Assembly: GCA_009928265.1 (NCBI GenBank)
Contig: RFPR01000027.1
Location: forward strand, 1 to 18,690
From: Pseudomonadota bacterium
GTDB lineage: Bacteria; Verrucomicrobiota; Verrucomicrobiia; Chthoniobacterales; UBA6821
Direction of reading: 5' to 3'
Length of the DNA stretch: 18,690 nucleotides
The number at the start of each line of letters is the position of its first letter. The first letter of the stretch is position 1. A model generated the notes under the pieces. It was given only the letters and a program-made list of their open reading frames with translations. It was not told the DNA's origin and made no database searches. The translations under genes and the position numbers were made by a program. This document shows, one piece after another, positions 7,814-14,898 of this stretch.

Positions 7814-8884
7814 ATGAGCCAATCATTCCGACCCGGTGTCCTCTTCGGCGAAGAGGTCAAGCAACTCCTCGACCATGCCAAGGCCAGCGAATTCGCCCTG
7901 CCCGCGGTCAACTGCATCAGCACGAGCACGGTGAATGCAACCCTCGCCGCCGCCCGTGAAGTGAACTCGCCCGTCATGGTGCAGTTCTCCAATGGTGGGG
8001 CACACTTCTTTATCGGAAAGGGCATCACGAAGGAGGGGCAGAAGGGTTCGATCCTGGGCGGCATCGCCGGAGCCCACTACGTCGACGCCGCTGCGAAGGC
8101 CTACGGCGTCCCGGTGATCCTCAATACCGACCATTGCGCCAAGAAGCTCCTCCCCTGGGTCAACGGGATGCTCGCCGCAGGAGAGGAACAGTTCGCCAAG
8201 TCGGGCAAGCCGCTCTTCAGCTCCCACATGCTCGATCTTTCGGAGGAGCCCCTCCACGAGAATCTCGAGATCTGCGCGACCTATCTGGAGCGCATGGCCA
8301 AGCTTGGTATGACCCTTGAGATCGAACTTGGTGTCACCGGCGGAGAGGAGGACGGCGTTGACAACTCCGGCGTCGAGGAATCGAAGCTCTACACCCAGCC
8401 CGAGGAAGTCGCCCAGGCCTACACGACACTCAGCAAAGTGAGCCCCAACTTCACGATCGCTGCGGCCTTTGGCAACGTCCACGGCGTTTATAAGCCGGGC
8501 AATGTGAAGCTGAAGCCGAGTATCCTGAAGGATTCGCAGGATTACCTTGAGAAACACCTCGGCACCGGGCCCAAGCCCGTGAACTTCGTTTTCCACGGCG
8601 GATCGGGATCGACCCGCGAGGAGATCTGTGAGGCGATCGGTTATGGCGCCATCAAGATGAATCTCGACACCGACCTCCAGTGGGCGTTCTGGGACGGCAT
8701 CCGCGCCTACGACGCGAAGAACCACGACTACCTCCAGGGCCAGATCGGGAACCCGACGGGGCCGGATTCCCCGAATAAGAAGTACTACGATCCACGCGTT
8801 TGGATCGGTGCGGCTGAGGACTCCTTCACCAAGAGGCTGATCAGCTCCTTCGAGGACCTCAACTGCATCAATCGCCTGGCCTAA
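7814..8884 (+). CDS. fbaA: fructose-bisphosphate aldolase class II (FbaA type)
   Basis: The zinc-dependent class II aldolase of glycolysis and gluconeogenesis. The 356 residues match the length and layout of E. coli FbaA (359). Zinc and catalytic residues are seen at NTDHCAKK (D106, H107), LEIELGVTGGEEDG, GNVHGVYKPGN (H223) and FHGGSGS (H261), with the phosphate-binding segment GAIKMNLDTDLQWA. I chose ATG 7814 (MSQSFRPGVLF) over the in-frame TTG 7808. There is no Shine-Dalgarno site; TAACTT at 7801-7806 sits 7 nt before the ATG, where a leaderless -10 box would sit, but no -35 is convincing. It follows the HAD gene by 117 bp on the same strand. Confidence 0.97.
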   Translation: MSQSFRPGVLFGEEVKQLLDHAKASEFALPAVNCISTSTVNATLAAAREVNSPVMVQFSNGGAHFFIGKGITKEGQKGSILGGIAGAHYVDAAAKAYGVPVILNTDHCAKKLLPWVNGMLAAGEEQFAKSGKPLFSSHMLDLSEEPLHENLEICATYLERMAKLGMTLEIELGVTGGEEDGVDNSGVEESKLYTQPEEVAQAYTTLSKVSPNFTIAAAFGNVHGVYKPGNVKLKPSILKDSQDYLEKHLGTGPKPVNFVFHGGSGSTREEICEAIGYGAIKMNLDTDLQWAFWDGIRAYDAKNHDYLQGQIGNPTGPDSPNKKYYDPRVWIGAAEDSFTKRLISSFEDLNCINRLA

Positions 8885-8956
8885 TCAGGCGGCAGAAAAT
8901 TCATCACACTCCGAGGGCGGAGCTCCTTCATCGGGGCGGCGCTTTTTAGTACCAAG

Positions 8957-9469
8957 TTAGAAAGGGCCGGCTCCTGAAGCCTGGGCCGAGACCTTGTTAA
9001 GCAGCGGCCCATACTCCCCATTCCAGAGACCCATCAGCGCCCGCTTGCTCTCGAATCCGGCCTCACCCGCGTCGCTCACCGTATAGACCTTGGGGCTGAT
9101 GCGGTAATCATTGGTCCCCGGGATCTGGACGACCTTCACCTTCACACGGATCGTCTGGGGACAGCCGTAGCTTCCCCACAGAACATTGGCGAGTTGGTTG
9201 GAGTTCTTGTCAAAGCTCACCGAGGAGAGCCCGCCCCCGGAGCAAGTGTAGCCGTAATTGGGAAAGACCAACTGGGCGGCCGCCATGATGGCACTCGGGT
9301 TGGAGTTCTTGACCGTGACGGAACCGATTCCACCCGAGTCCGAGACCGGAGTGGTCAGACAACCGGAGAGCAAAAGAGCCATAAGGGCAGTCAGGCAGAG
9401 AGGAAACATTTTCGCGGAGAGGCGGAGAGACGCATAGGAGAGGGTGAGGAGAAGATGGGGTAATGGCAT
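8957..9469 (-). CDS. putative lipoprotein of unknown function
   Basis: A predicted lipoprotein of 170 residues. The signal peptide has a hydrophobic core, MFPLCLTALMALLLSGC, ending in a good lipobox (L-S-G-C), with the lipidated cysteine at about residue 37. The mature part is about 130 residues and includes KNSNPSAIMAAAQLVFPNYG and a YTCSGGG/YGCPQT cysteine pair; I do not recognise the family. ATG 9469 is chosen because AAGGA lies 7 nt upstream; neither ATG 9409 nor ATG 9487 has a Shine-Dalgarno site. With that start, residues 11-20 (SYASLRLSAK), which supply the positive charges of the n-region, are encoded by a dispersed intergenic repeat. The gene follows the cysteine desulfurase gene on the same strand and converges with fbaA. 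Confidence 0.7.
   Translation of the reverse strand: MPLPHLLLTLSYASLRLSAKMFPLCLTALMALLLSGCLTTPVSDSGGIGSVTVKNSNPSAIMAAAQLVFPNYGYTCSGGGLSSVSFDKNSNQLANVLWGSYGCPQTIRVKVKVVQIPGTNDYRISPKVYTVSDAGEAGFESKRALMGLWNGEYGPLLNKVSAQASGAGPF
9411..9440 (-). repeat. dispersed CTCTGCGC repeat, copy 2 (within lipoprotein 5' end)
   Basis: Read on the minus strand it contains TGCGTCTCTCCGCCTCTCCG followed by CGAAA, matching copies 1 and 3. Its segment 9426-9434 (AGAGACGCA) is the exact reverse complement of 9545-9553 in copy 3, so copies 2 and 3 form an inverted pair about 110 bp apart. It overlaps the predicted signal-peptide coding sequence. Confidence 0.55.
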
Positions 9470-9536
9470 GGCTAATTCCTTGTTCATGTTTTCGGCAGTG
9501 GACGAGGAAAAGAGTAAGGGTTTGGGTTTTATTCCT

Positions 9537-9562
9537 CTATTCTCTGCGTCTCTGCGCGAAAC
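9537..9562 (+). repeat. dispersed CTCTGCGC repeat, copy 3 (after cysteine desulfurase)
   Basis: TCTCTGCGTCTCTGCGCGAA at 9541-9560 lies just downstream of the cysteine desulfurase stop (9567-9569, minus strand). It is preceded by a T-rich stretch as in copy 1 and is inverted relative to copy 2. Confidence 0.55.
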
Positions 9563-9566
9563 CCCA

Positions 9567-10742
9567 TCAGCTTTTGATCGCCACAGGCGATCCCCCCGAC
9601 GGGCGTTCTGCACGAAGCTTGGCGACGATCCTGGGGATGATCTCCAGAGCCCGGTCGACGTCCGCCTCCGTCGTGGTCCGACCGAAGGAGAAACGCAGGC
9701 TGGCTCTTGCCTCATCGCGAGAAACTCCCATGGCCGTGAGCACATGGGAGGGATTGATCGAGCCGCTGGAGCAGGCCGATCCGGCAGAGCAGCAGAGCCC
9801 TTCTTTATCGAAAAGGAGCAGGGCGGTCTCGGCCTCAATGCCGGGGAAGGTCAGATTGCTCGTATTGGGCAGGCGAGGGTAGGCGCCCCCGTTGCGCCGC
9901 GCCCCCTCGATCGAGGAGAGCAGGGTAGTCTCGAAGCGGTCACGCAGTGCGCGGATCCGCTCGGGAGAGGAGGGGAGATGGGTCAGGGCGAGTTCGGCGG
10001 CTTTTCCGAAGGCCACGATCGAGGCGACATTCTGGGTGCCTCCCCGGCGCGTCTCCTCCTGACTGCCGCGCAGAAGCGGCGTGTAGCGGGCCCTCTTGTT
10101 GACATAGAGCCCACCGACTCCCTTGGGGGCGTAGAGCTTGTGGGCCGAGAGGGAGACATACTGGACATTGAGAGCCGAGAGATCGATCGGGACCTTCCCT
10201 GCCGCCTGCACCGCGTCCACATGGAGTGGAATCTTCTTCTCCAGAGCGATGGCGGCGATCCTCTCGATGGGGAAGAGCACTCCGGTCTCGTTATTCGCCC
10301 AGAGGAGGGAAATCACTGCGGTCTCGGGGGTGATGGCGGCCTCAAGCTTCGCGGGATCAAGCAGTCCCTCCTTGTCGACGGGTAGCCAGGTAATTTCATA
10401 GCCGCGGGTGGCGAGATACTCGCAGAGCTTGACCGTGGCGCTGTGCTCGACCGTCGAGGTGATGATGTGGCGGCGATCCGGGTCGATGGCCAGCGCGGAG
10501 AGGATCGCCGTGTTGGTAGCCTCGGTGCCGCAGCTGTTGAAGACGATCTCCGAGGGATCAGTCCCCACGAGCGCGGCCACCTGCGACCTGGCCTCCTTGA
10601 GGGCCTCCGCCGCACGGCGACCCAGGCTGTAAACGCTCGAGGGATTGCCGAAGCCATTTTCCAGCCAGGGAAGCATCGCCTCCCGCACGGCGGGATCGAG
10701 CGGCGTGGTGGCGTTATGGTCGAGATAGAGCAGGTCGGACAT
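9567..10742 (-). CDS. cysteine desulfurase (NifS/IscS group)
   Basis: A PLP enzyme that converts cysteine to alanine and passes the persulfide sulfur to Fe-S scaffolds or thiolation pathways. The product has 391 residues. The N-terminus is YLDHNATTPLDP. The PLP lysine is K202 in SAHKLYAPKG, and the catalytic cysteine is C324 in GSACSSGSINPSHVL, almost the same numbering as Azotobacter NifS (K202, C325). Other family segments are CGTEATN, VEHSA, ANNETG and RGGTQN. This long mobile-loop form belongs to the NifS/IscS group, not the SufS group. ATG 10742 is chosen by homology; a GTG at 10808 would add 22 residues. It could serve the IscA-HscB-HscA genes 7 kb away, but no scaffold gene is adjacent. 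The symbol is left blank because nifS and iscS cannot be separated here. Confidence 0.93.
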   Translation of the reverse strand: MSDLLYLDHNATTPLDPAVREAMLPWLENGFGNPSSVYSLGRRAAEALKEARSQVAALVGTDPSEIVFNSCGTEATNTAILSALAIDPDRRHIITSTVEHSATVKLCEYLATRGYEITWLPVDKEGLLDPAKLEAAITPETAVISLLWANNETGVLFPIERIAAIALEKKIPLHVDAVQAAGKVPIDLSALNVQYVSLSAHKLYAPKGVGGLYVNKRARYTPLLRGSQEETRRGGTQNVASIVAFGKAAELALTHLPSSPERIRALRDRFETTLLSSIEGARRNGGAYPRLPNTSNLTFPGIEAETALLLFDKEGLCCSAGSACSSGSINPSHVLTAMGVSRDEARASLRFSFGRTTTEADVDRALEIIPRIVAKLRAERPSGGSPVAIKS

Positions 10743-10856
10743 CGGATTGAGTGGGGAATTTAGAGGGGATTCACCCCGGATGGCAATGCGAGGATCCCCT
10801 GATGACACGGAACGGGTCAGGGAATTGGCGGGAGAATAATTCCGAACCCTCAGTCC

Positions 10857-12284
10857 CTATTTCCCTGTCTCCACACCCGGGAATCTCATGAAGTCCCGGG
10901 CGTTCGAATAGCAGATGTTACGGATCATCGCGCCGACCATTTCCTCATCATCGGGAAGAAGGCCCTGCTCCATGTCGCGGCCGATCAGATTGCAGAGGAT
11001 GCGACGGAAATACTCGTGGCGCGGATAACTCATGAAGGAGCGAGAGTCGGTGATCATGCCGATGAATCGCGAGAGCAGGCCGAGGCTCGAGAGGGCGTTG
11101 AGCTGCCATTCCATACCTTCCTTCTGGTCGAGGAACCACCAACCCGAGCCGTACTGGATCTTTCCGGCAACCGATCCGTCCTGGAAATTCCCGATCATCG
11201 CCGCAAAGACATAATTATCGGCCGGGTTGAGATTGTAGAGGACAGTCCTCGGGAGCATGTTCTCCGAGTCGAGTCGGTCGAGGTAGGCAGAGAGGGTGCG
11301 GGCCTGCGGATCATCGCCGATCGAGTCGAATCCGGTGTCAGGACCGAGAGAGCCGAGCAGGCGGGCGTTGTTATTACGCAGGGCTCCGAGATGGAGCTGC
11401 TTGGTCCAGCCGCGCTTCGCGTCGAGATGACCGAAGAAGAGCATCATGAAGGAGGCGAAGCGGTCGTGCTCCTGCGGGGAGACCTTCTTGCCCGAGCGGA
11501 CCTTGGCAAAGATCCGGCCGGCCTCCTTCTCGGAGCAGAAATCGGCGTGGCAATGGTCGAGACCGTGGTCGGAGAGACGACATCCCTGCTCGTGGAAGAA
11601 CTTATGCCTCGTGTCGAGCGCCCCGAGGAACCCGTCGAGCTTGCCGGTCTCCTTCTCGGAGGCCTCGGCGAGGCGGTCGGCCCAGGCGTTGAAGGCCTGA
11701 GGTTGGTGGACGGCGAGCGCCTTGTCCGGACGGAAGGCCGGGAACATCTTGGTCGGATGCCCCTTCTTGGCAAAGTCCCGGTGATGCTCCAGCGAATCGA
11801 CCGGATCATCGGTCGTGCAGACCACCTTCACCTTCATCTTGCGGAGGATCTCCTGCGTGGAGAGATCGGGTGAGCCGAGCAGGGCGTTGGCCTTCTTCCA
11901 GATCTTGGGAGCACTCTTGGGGTCGAGCAGGTCGGAAATGCCGAAGTAGCGCTTCAGCTCCAGATGAGTCCAGTGATAGAGGGGATTGCGGAGCGTATTG
12001 GGGACGGTTGCCGCCCAGACGTGGAACTTCTCCTCGGGCGAAGCCTTGCCCGTGACATACTTTTCGGCCACACCGTTGGTCCGCATCGCGCGCCACTTGT
12101 AGTGGTCACCCTCCAGCCAGATCTCGAAGAGATTGCGGAACGTGCGGTTTCCGGCGATGTCAGCCGGAGGAATGTGGCAGTGGTAGTCGAAGATCGGCTC
12201 ATTCACGGCATACTTGTGGTAGAGCCTGCGGGCCGGCTTGTTGCCGAGTAGAAAGTCGTCGTGGATGAAAGTGGAGGAACTCAT
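10857..12284 (-). CDS. uxaC: uronate (glucuronate/galacturonate) isomerase
   Basis: Isomerises D-glucuronate to D-fructuronate and D-galacturonate to D-tagaturonate, the first step of hexuronate catabolism. The product has 475 residues (E. coli UxaC has 470). It is an amidohydrolase-fold enzyme with metal-binding H35-x-H37 in FDYHCHIPP. Also conserved are WRAMRTNGV, CTTDDPVDSLEHH, FRPDKAL, QLHLGALRNNN, SGWWFLDQKEGMEWQ, MITDSRSFMSYPRHEYFRR and the C-terminal NICYSNARDFMRF. ATG 12284 (MSSSTFIHDDFLLG) matches the family start; upstream codons to 12332 are not conserved in type. No other uronate gene (uxaA/B, uxuA/B, kdgK) is visible. The gene is divergent from the ROK kinase pseudogene. Confidence 0.96.
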   Translation of the reverse strand: MSSSTFIHDDFLLGNKPARRLYHKYAVNEPIFDYHCHIPPADIAGNRTFRNLFEIWLEGDHYKWRAMRTNGVAEKYVTGKASPEEKFHVWAATVPNTLRNPLYHWTHLELKRYFGISDLLDPKSAPKIWKKANALLGSPDLSTQEILRKMKVKVVCTTDDPVDSLEHHRDFAKKGHPTKMFPAFRPDKALAVHQPQAFNAWADRLAEASEKETGKLDGFLGALDTRHKFFHEQGCRLSDHGLDHCHADFCSEKEAGRIFAKVRSGKKVSPQEHDRFASFMMLFFGHLDAKRGWTKQLHLGALRNNNARLLGSLGPDTGFDSIGDDPQARTLSAYLDRLDSENMLPRTVLYNLNPADNYVFAAMIGNFQDGSVAGKIQYGSGWWFLDQKEGMEWQLNALSSLGLLSRFIGMITDSRSFMSYPRHEYFRRILCNLIGRDMEQGLLPDDEEMVGAMIRNICYSNARDFMRFPGVETGK

Positions 12285-12420
12285 TACTGGGCAAGAATAC
12301 ATGCCCTGAAATGTGAATCCAGCCCGACTCACTCCCTGAAGTGAAGTCAGCAGTCTAATTACTTTGCTGTTGAGGCATTTGCGTTGTGATGAGACATTAA
12401 TCAGAATATCACTTAGCTAC

Positions 12421-12440
12421 TGTAACCGAATGTAACCGAA
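12421..12440 (+). repeat. perfect 10-bp tandem duplication
   Basis: TGTAACCGAA occurs twice in direct tandem at 12421-12430 and 12431-12440, exactly where the start of the ROK kinase reading frame should be. It would disrupt or displace the original start codon. A replication-slippage origin is likely. Confidence 0.85.
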
Positions 12441-12442
12441 TT

Positions 12443-13317
12443 TTCTGGGGAGTCGAGTTGGGCGGTACGAAGATTGAGGGTGTAATGATGTACTCCGTTT
12501 TTCCCGAGAAAGAGCTTTATCGACTGAGGGTGACGACCGAGTCACAAGGCGTTCACAGTCACATTCTTGGGCAATTATTCAAACTTATCTTGATGCTTTA
12601 GAAAGCCTCGGCAACCGACAGACCTAAGCGGATTGGTGTCGGGACAACTAGGATAACGGTTCGGTCAACAGCTCTCCTGAACTGAAAAATTCTAACACCG
12701 TTTGCCTGACCGGGAAGCTTCTGGCGGCTGATTTGAAACGGGCGTTGTGTTGCGAGGCTATTCTTGCTAATGATACGTGCCAGCTTGGGGTTTGGCGCTG
12801 GTACCGGACTGTCTTCGGAATCATTTTAGGAACCGGATTGAGAGGAGGCATCGTGGTCGATGACAAGCCCTTTGAGGGTAGTCATGGGATCTGTGGGGAG
12901 TGGGGTCATAACCCGCTCTGCGGAGAGGACACTCTCTGCTACTACGGCCGCAAGGGATATATCGAGACTGTCTGTGCAGGGCCTGCACTCGAGCGATACT
13001 ACGAGTGGGTGAGTGCGAAAAAACGGCGCCTTCCCGAAATAGCCGGACTTGCAACGGCCGGAGATCTCGGCGCGGTCGTGGTTTTGGAACGACTGAGGGT
13101 CAAGCTTGCAAAGACTCTTTCATCTGTCATCAATATTCTCGATCCCGATGCCATTGTAATTGGGGGAGGGGTGGGAAATCTCGATCTCCTTTACACGACG
13201 GAAACGCGGGATGCCATCCTCTCTCACTTTTTTAACGACCACTTCTCCACGCCGTTGCTGAAGCCCGCTTTGGTAGACAGCGATGGTGTCTTTGGAGCCG
13301 CACTGCTTTCTGCGTAA
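12443..13317 (+). pseudogene. ROK-family sugar kinase, multiply frameshifted
   Basis: A degraded ROK kinase (glucokinase/fructokinase type). The N-terminal ATP-binding segment FWGVELGGTKIEGV reads from 12443. The frame then switches near 12574 (IIQTYLDALESLGNRQ, stop at 12625), switches back for KRIGVGT near 12626, and again near 12652 (DNGSVNSSPELKNSNTVCL). After EAILANDT a local shift (SLGFGAGTGL in the other frame, with a few residues missing) precedes the intact C-terminal half FGIILGTGLRGGIVV...GAALLSA, ending in TAA at 13315. The ROK zinc motif CxCGxxGC reads CYYGRKGY: two cysteines are now tyrosines. The remaining open frame (about 12733-13317) lacks the N-terminal lobe. Loss of function is therefore well supported. 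There is no N-terminal helix-turn-helix, so it was a kinase and not a ROK repressor. Confidence 0.88.
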
Positions 13318-13411
13318 GATGTGTGAGCCCACTTTCCGGCTTTGATACGGGTTGACTTTTTAATTCTGGAGCTGGGGAATTTGTTTTTAGTTCATCGTAT
13401 AAGGTCCCATC

Positions 13412-13696
13412 ATGCCCTTCTGTTTCATGACGCAACTCGTTCCTCTTCAGTCTTGTTTGCCATTCATCAGTACTCCTTTACGCTTTTTTGGCTATCGGCG
13501 TCAATTTCGCGCTGAAGCGCCAGATAAATATCTCAGCCAACCTATTCTTTTCCTGTCACACTCCCCCCGTTTGGGTAACGGGGCGAAGAAGTTATTTGTC
13601 GGCTACGATATGCTTGGCGAAGGACAACGTGACCTGACGGCCGAGCAGGCTGCCGAACGGCTTAGATCGCTGCCCGAAATCCGCTGCGTCCCCTGA
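13412..13696 (+). CDS. hypothetical protein, 94 residues
   Basis: An ORF of 94 codons with ATG 13412 preceded by AAGG at a 7-nt spacing, and with its TGA 14 bp before the nagA start, so it may be cotranscribed with nagA. A TTGACT at 13352-13357 could be a -35 element, but the -10 is weak. The N-terminal half is rich in Phe, Leu and Pro and is AT-richer than its neighbours. The C-terminal 40 residues, with FVGYDMLGEGQRDLTAEQAA, look like genuine coding sequence with a short helix. There is no signal peptide or recognisable motif. It could be a real small protein or the 3' remnant of a larger gene; I do not recognise it. The rest of the interval 13318-13710 holds nothing else I can support. Confidence 0.4.
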   Translation: MPFCFMTQLVPLQSCLPFISTPLRFFGYRRQFRAEAPDKYLSQPILFLSHSPRLGNGAKKLFVGYDMLGEGQRDLTAEQAAERLRSLPEIRCVP

Positions 13697-13710
13697 GCCA
13701 CTCCCCGGGG

Positions 13711-14889
13711 ATGTTGCTTCTCCTGCATAATGCACTGCTGGTTCTCGATCCCTCGCTGGGAGTGGTCCCCGGATGGTTGTTGGTCGAGGAGGGACTGATC
13801 ACCCGGATCGGTCTTGGCGAGGAAGCGCCCCCCGAGGGGGTTCCTTTGCTTGACTGCAAAGGGGATTATCTTGCCCCGGGACTCATCGATCTCCATCTCC
13901 ACGGCGCCGTTGGCCGTGATGCCATGGAGGCATCGGAGCAGGCTTTCGGGGCAATTCTTAGGGCCCACGCGCGGGGTGGAGCCACCACCGCGGTGCTCAC
14001 GACCGTCGCCGCTACGCTTCCCGAGATGCTTGCCGTGCTTTGCATGGCCGAATCATGGCCCGGCGGTCGGGGAATGGCCCGTCTGGCCGGAATTCATCTT
14101 GAGGGACCGTGGTTCTCACCGAAGAGGCGCGGTGCCCACGATCCGTCGCAGTTGCGAGATCCCTGGCAATCGGAAATCTCCACTCTCTTGGAGCATGCTC
14201 AGGTCATCCGCCGGGTGACTCTGGCTCCTGAGTTGCCTGGTGCCTACGATGCCATCCGGACATTCCGTGAAGCCGGTATTGGGGTGAGTGCCGGACATTC
14301 CGATGCCATCGAGGAGGAGGCGCTGGCGGGATTTGCGGCCGGGATCACCCAGGTGACTCATCTTCATAACGCCATGTCGTCGCTCAGGAAAACAGATCCC
14401 CCGCGCAGGGGTCTCGCCGAGGCTGCGCTAGATGAGAAGGGTATCCTTTGTGAATTGATCGCTGACGGCATACACGTGCCTCCCAGCTTGCTCAGGGAGG
14501 CCCTTGAGACAAAGGGATGGGAGCATCTCGCTTTGGTTTCCGATGCGACGGCGGGATGCGGATTGGCGGAGGGGAGCGGATTCAGGCTTGGTGATTTGGA
14601 TTGCGTCGTGCAGGGAAAAGCTGCCTGGACGGGGGAGGGGATAGGCCGCTGTCTGGCCGGAAGCACCGCTCCTCTCTTTGGGGGAATCCGCATCATGGTG
14701 GAGCAGGCCGGTGCCACGATCTCCGAAGCCGTTGCGATGGCTTCGCTTCTCCCGGCCCGATCCCTCGGGATGGAGAAAGAGCTCGGTTCCTTACAAATCG
14801 GCAAAGATGCCGATCTGATCCGATTCACTCCGAACTGGGAAATAAAGGATGTCTGGATCGGCGGAGAGGACGTAAAGGCCGATATCTGA
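13711..14889 (+). CDS. nagA: N-acetylglucosamine-6-phosphate deacetylase
   Basis: Deacetylates GlcNAc-6-phosphate to glucosamine-6-phosphate in amino-sugar and peptidoglycan recycling. The product has 392 residues (E. coli NagA has 382). It is an amidohydrolase with H62-x-H64 in GLIDLHLHG, E131 in GIHLEGPW, H196 in SAGHSDA, H217 and H219 in VTHLHNAM, and the catalytic D278 in LVSDATAG. The H-x-H pair is the two-metal (Bacillus-like) arrangement; the E. coli enzyme has Q-x-N there. The C-terminus has GSLQIGKDADLIRF, the small beta domain closing strand. The start ATG 13711 (MLLLLHNALLVLDPSLG) has no usable Shine-Dalgarno site. No nagB is adjacent. The PBP gene follows within 10 bp, if TTG 14899 is its start. 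Confidence 0.94.
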   Translation: MLLLLHNALLVLDPSLGVVPGWLLVEEGLITRIGLGEEAPPEGVPLLDCKGDYLAPGLIDLHLHGAVGRDAMEASEQAFGAILRAHARGGATTAVLTTVAATLPEMLAVLCMAESWPGGRGMARLAGIHLEGPWFSPKRRGAHDPSQLRDPWQSEISTLLEHAQVIRRVTLAPELPGAYDAIRTFREAGIGVSAGHSDAIEEEALAGFAAGITQVTHLHNAMSSLRKTDPPRRGLAEAALDEKGILCELIADGIHVPPSLLREALETKGWEHLALVSDATAGCGLAEGSGFRLGDLDCVVQGKAAWTGEGIGRCLAGSTAPLFGGIRIMVEQAGATISEAVAMASLLPARSLGMEKELGSLQIGKDADLIRFTPNWEIKDVWIGGEDVKADI

Positions 14890-14898
14890 ATTCAGAGG

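Noticed and set aside
8905..8957. A possible bidirectional terminator between fbaA and the lipoprotein gene.
   Set aside because: A TTTTT run and scattered complementary bases (CCGA/TCGG, GGAGCTCC) exist, but I could not draw a convincing continuous stem.
9444..10385. A 313-codon plus-strand open frame opposite the cysteine desulfurase.
   Set aside because: It is antisense to a gene with complete active-site motifs. Its own sequence is compositionally a shadow.
12388..12416. GTGAT and ATCAC arms in the uxaC/ROK divergent region as an operator.
   Set aside because: There are only 5-bp arms with 17 bp between them. This does not match a known spacing and is likely by chance.
12733..13317. A 194-codon ROK-like frame taken as a functional short kinase.
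   Set aside because: It lacks the N-terminal ATP-binding lobe, which is present upstream in other frames. It has a locally scrambled segment after ANDT and has lost two zinc-motif cysteines, so it is the tail of a pseudogene.
13565..13583. A perfect 7-bp inverted repeat CCCCGTT/AACGGGG with a 5-nt loop as a terminator.
   Set aside because: It lies inside the 94-codon ORF and no T-run follows, so it is probably incidental.
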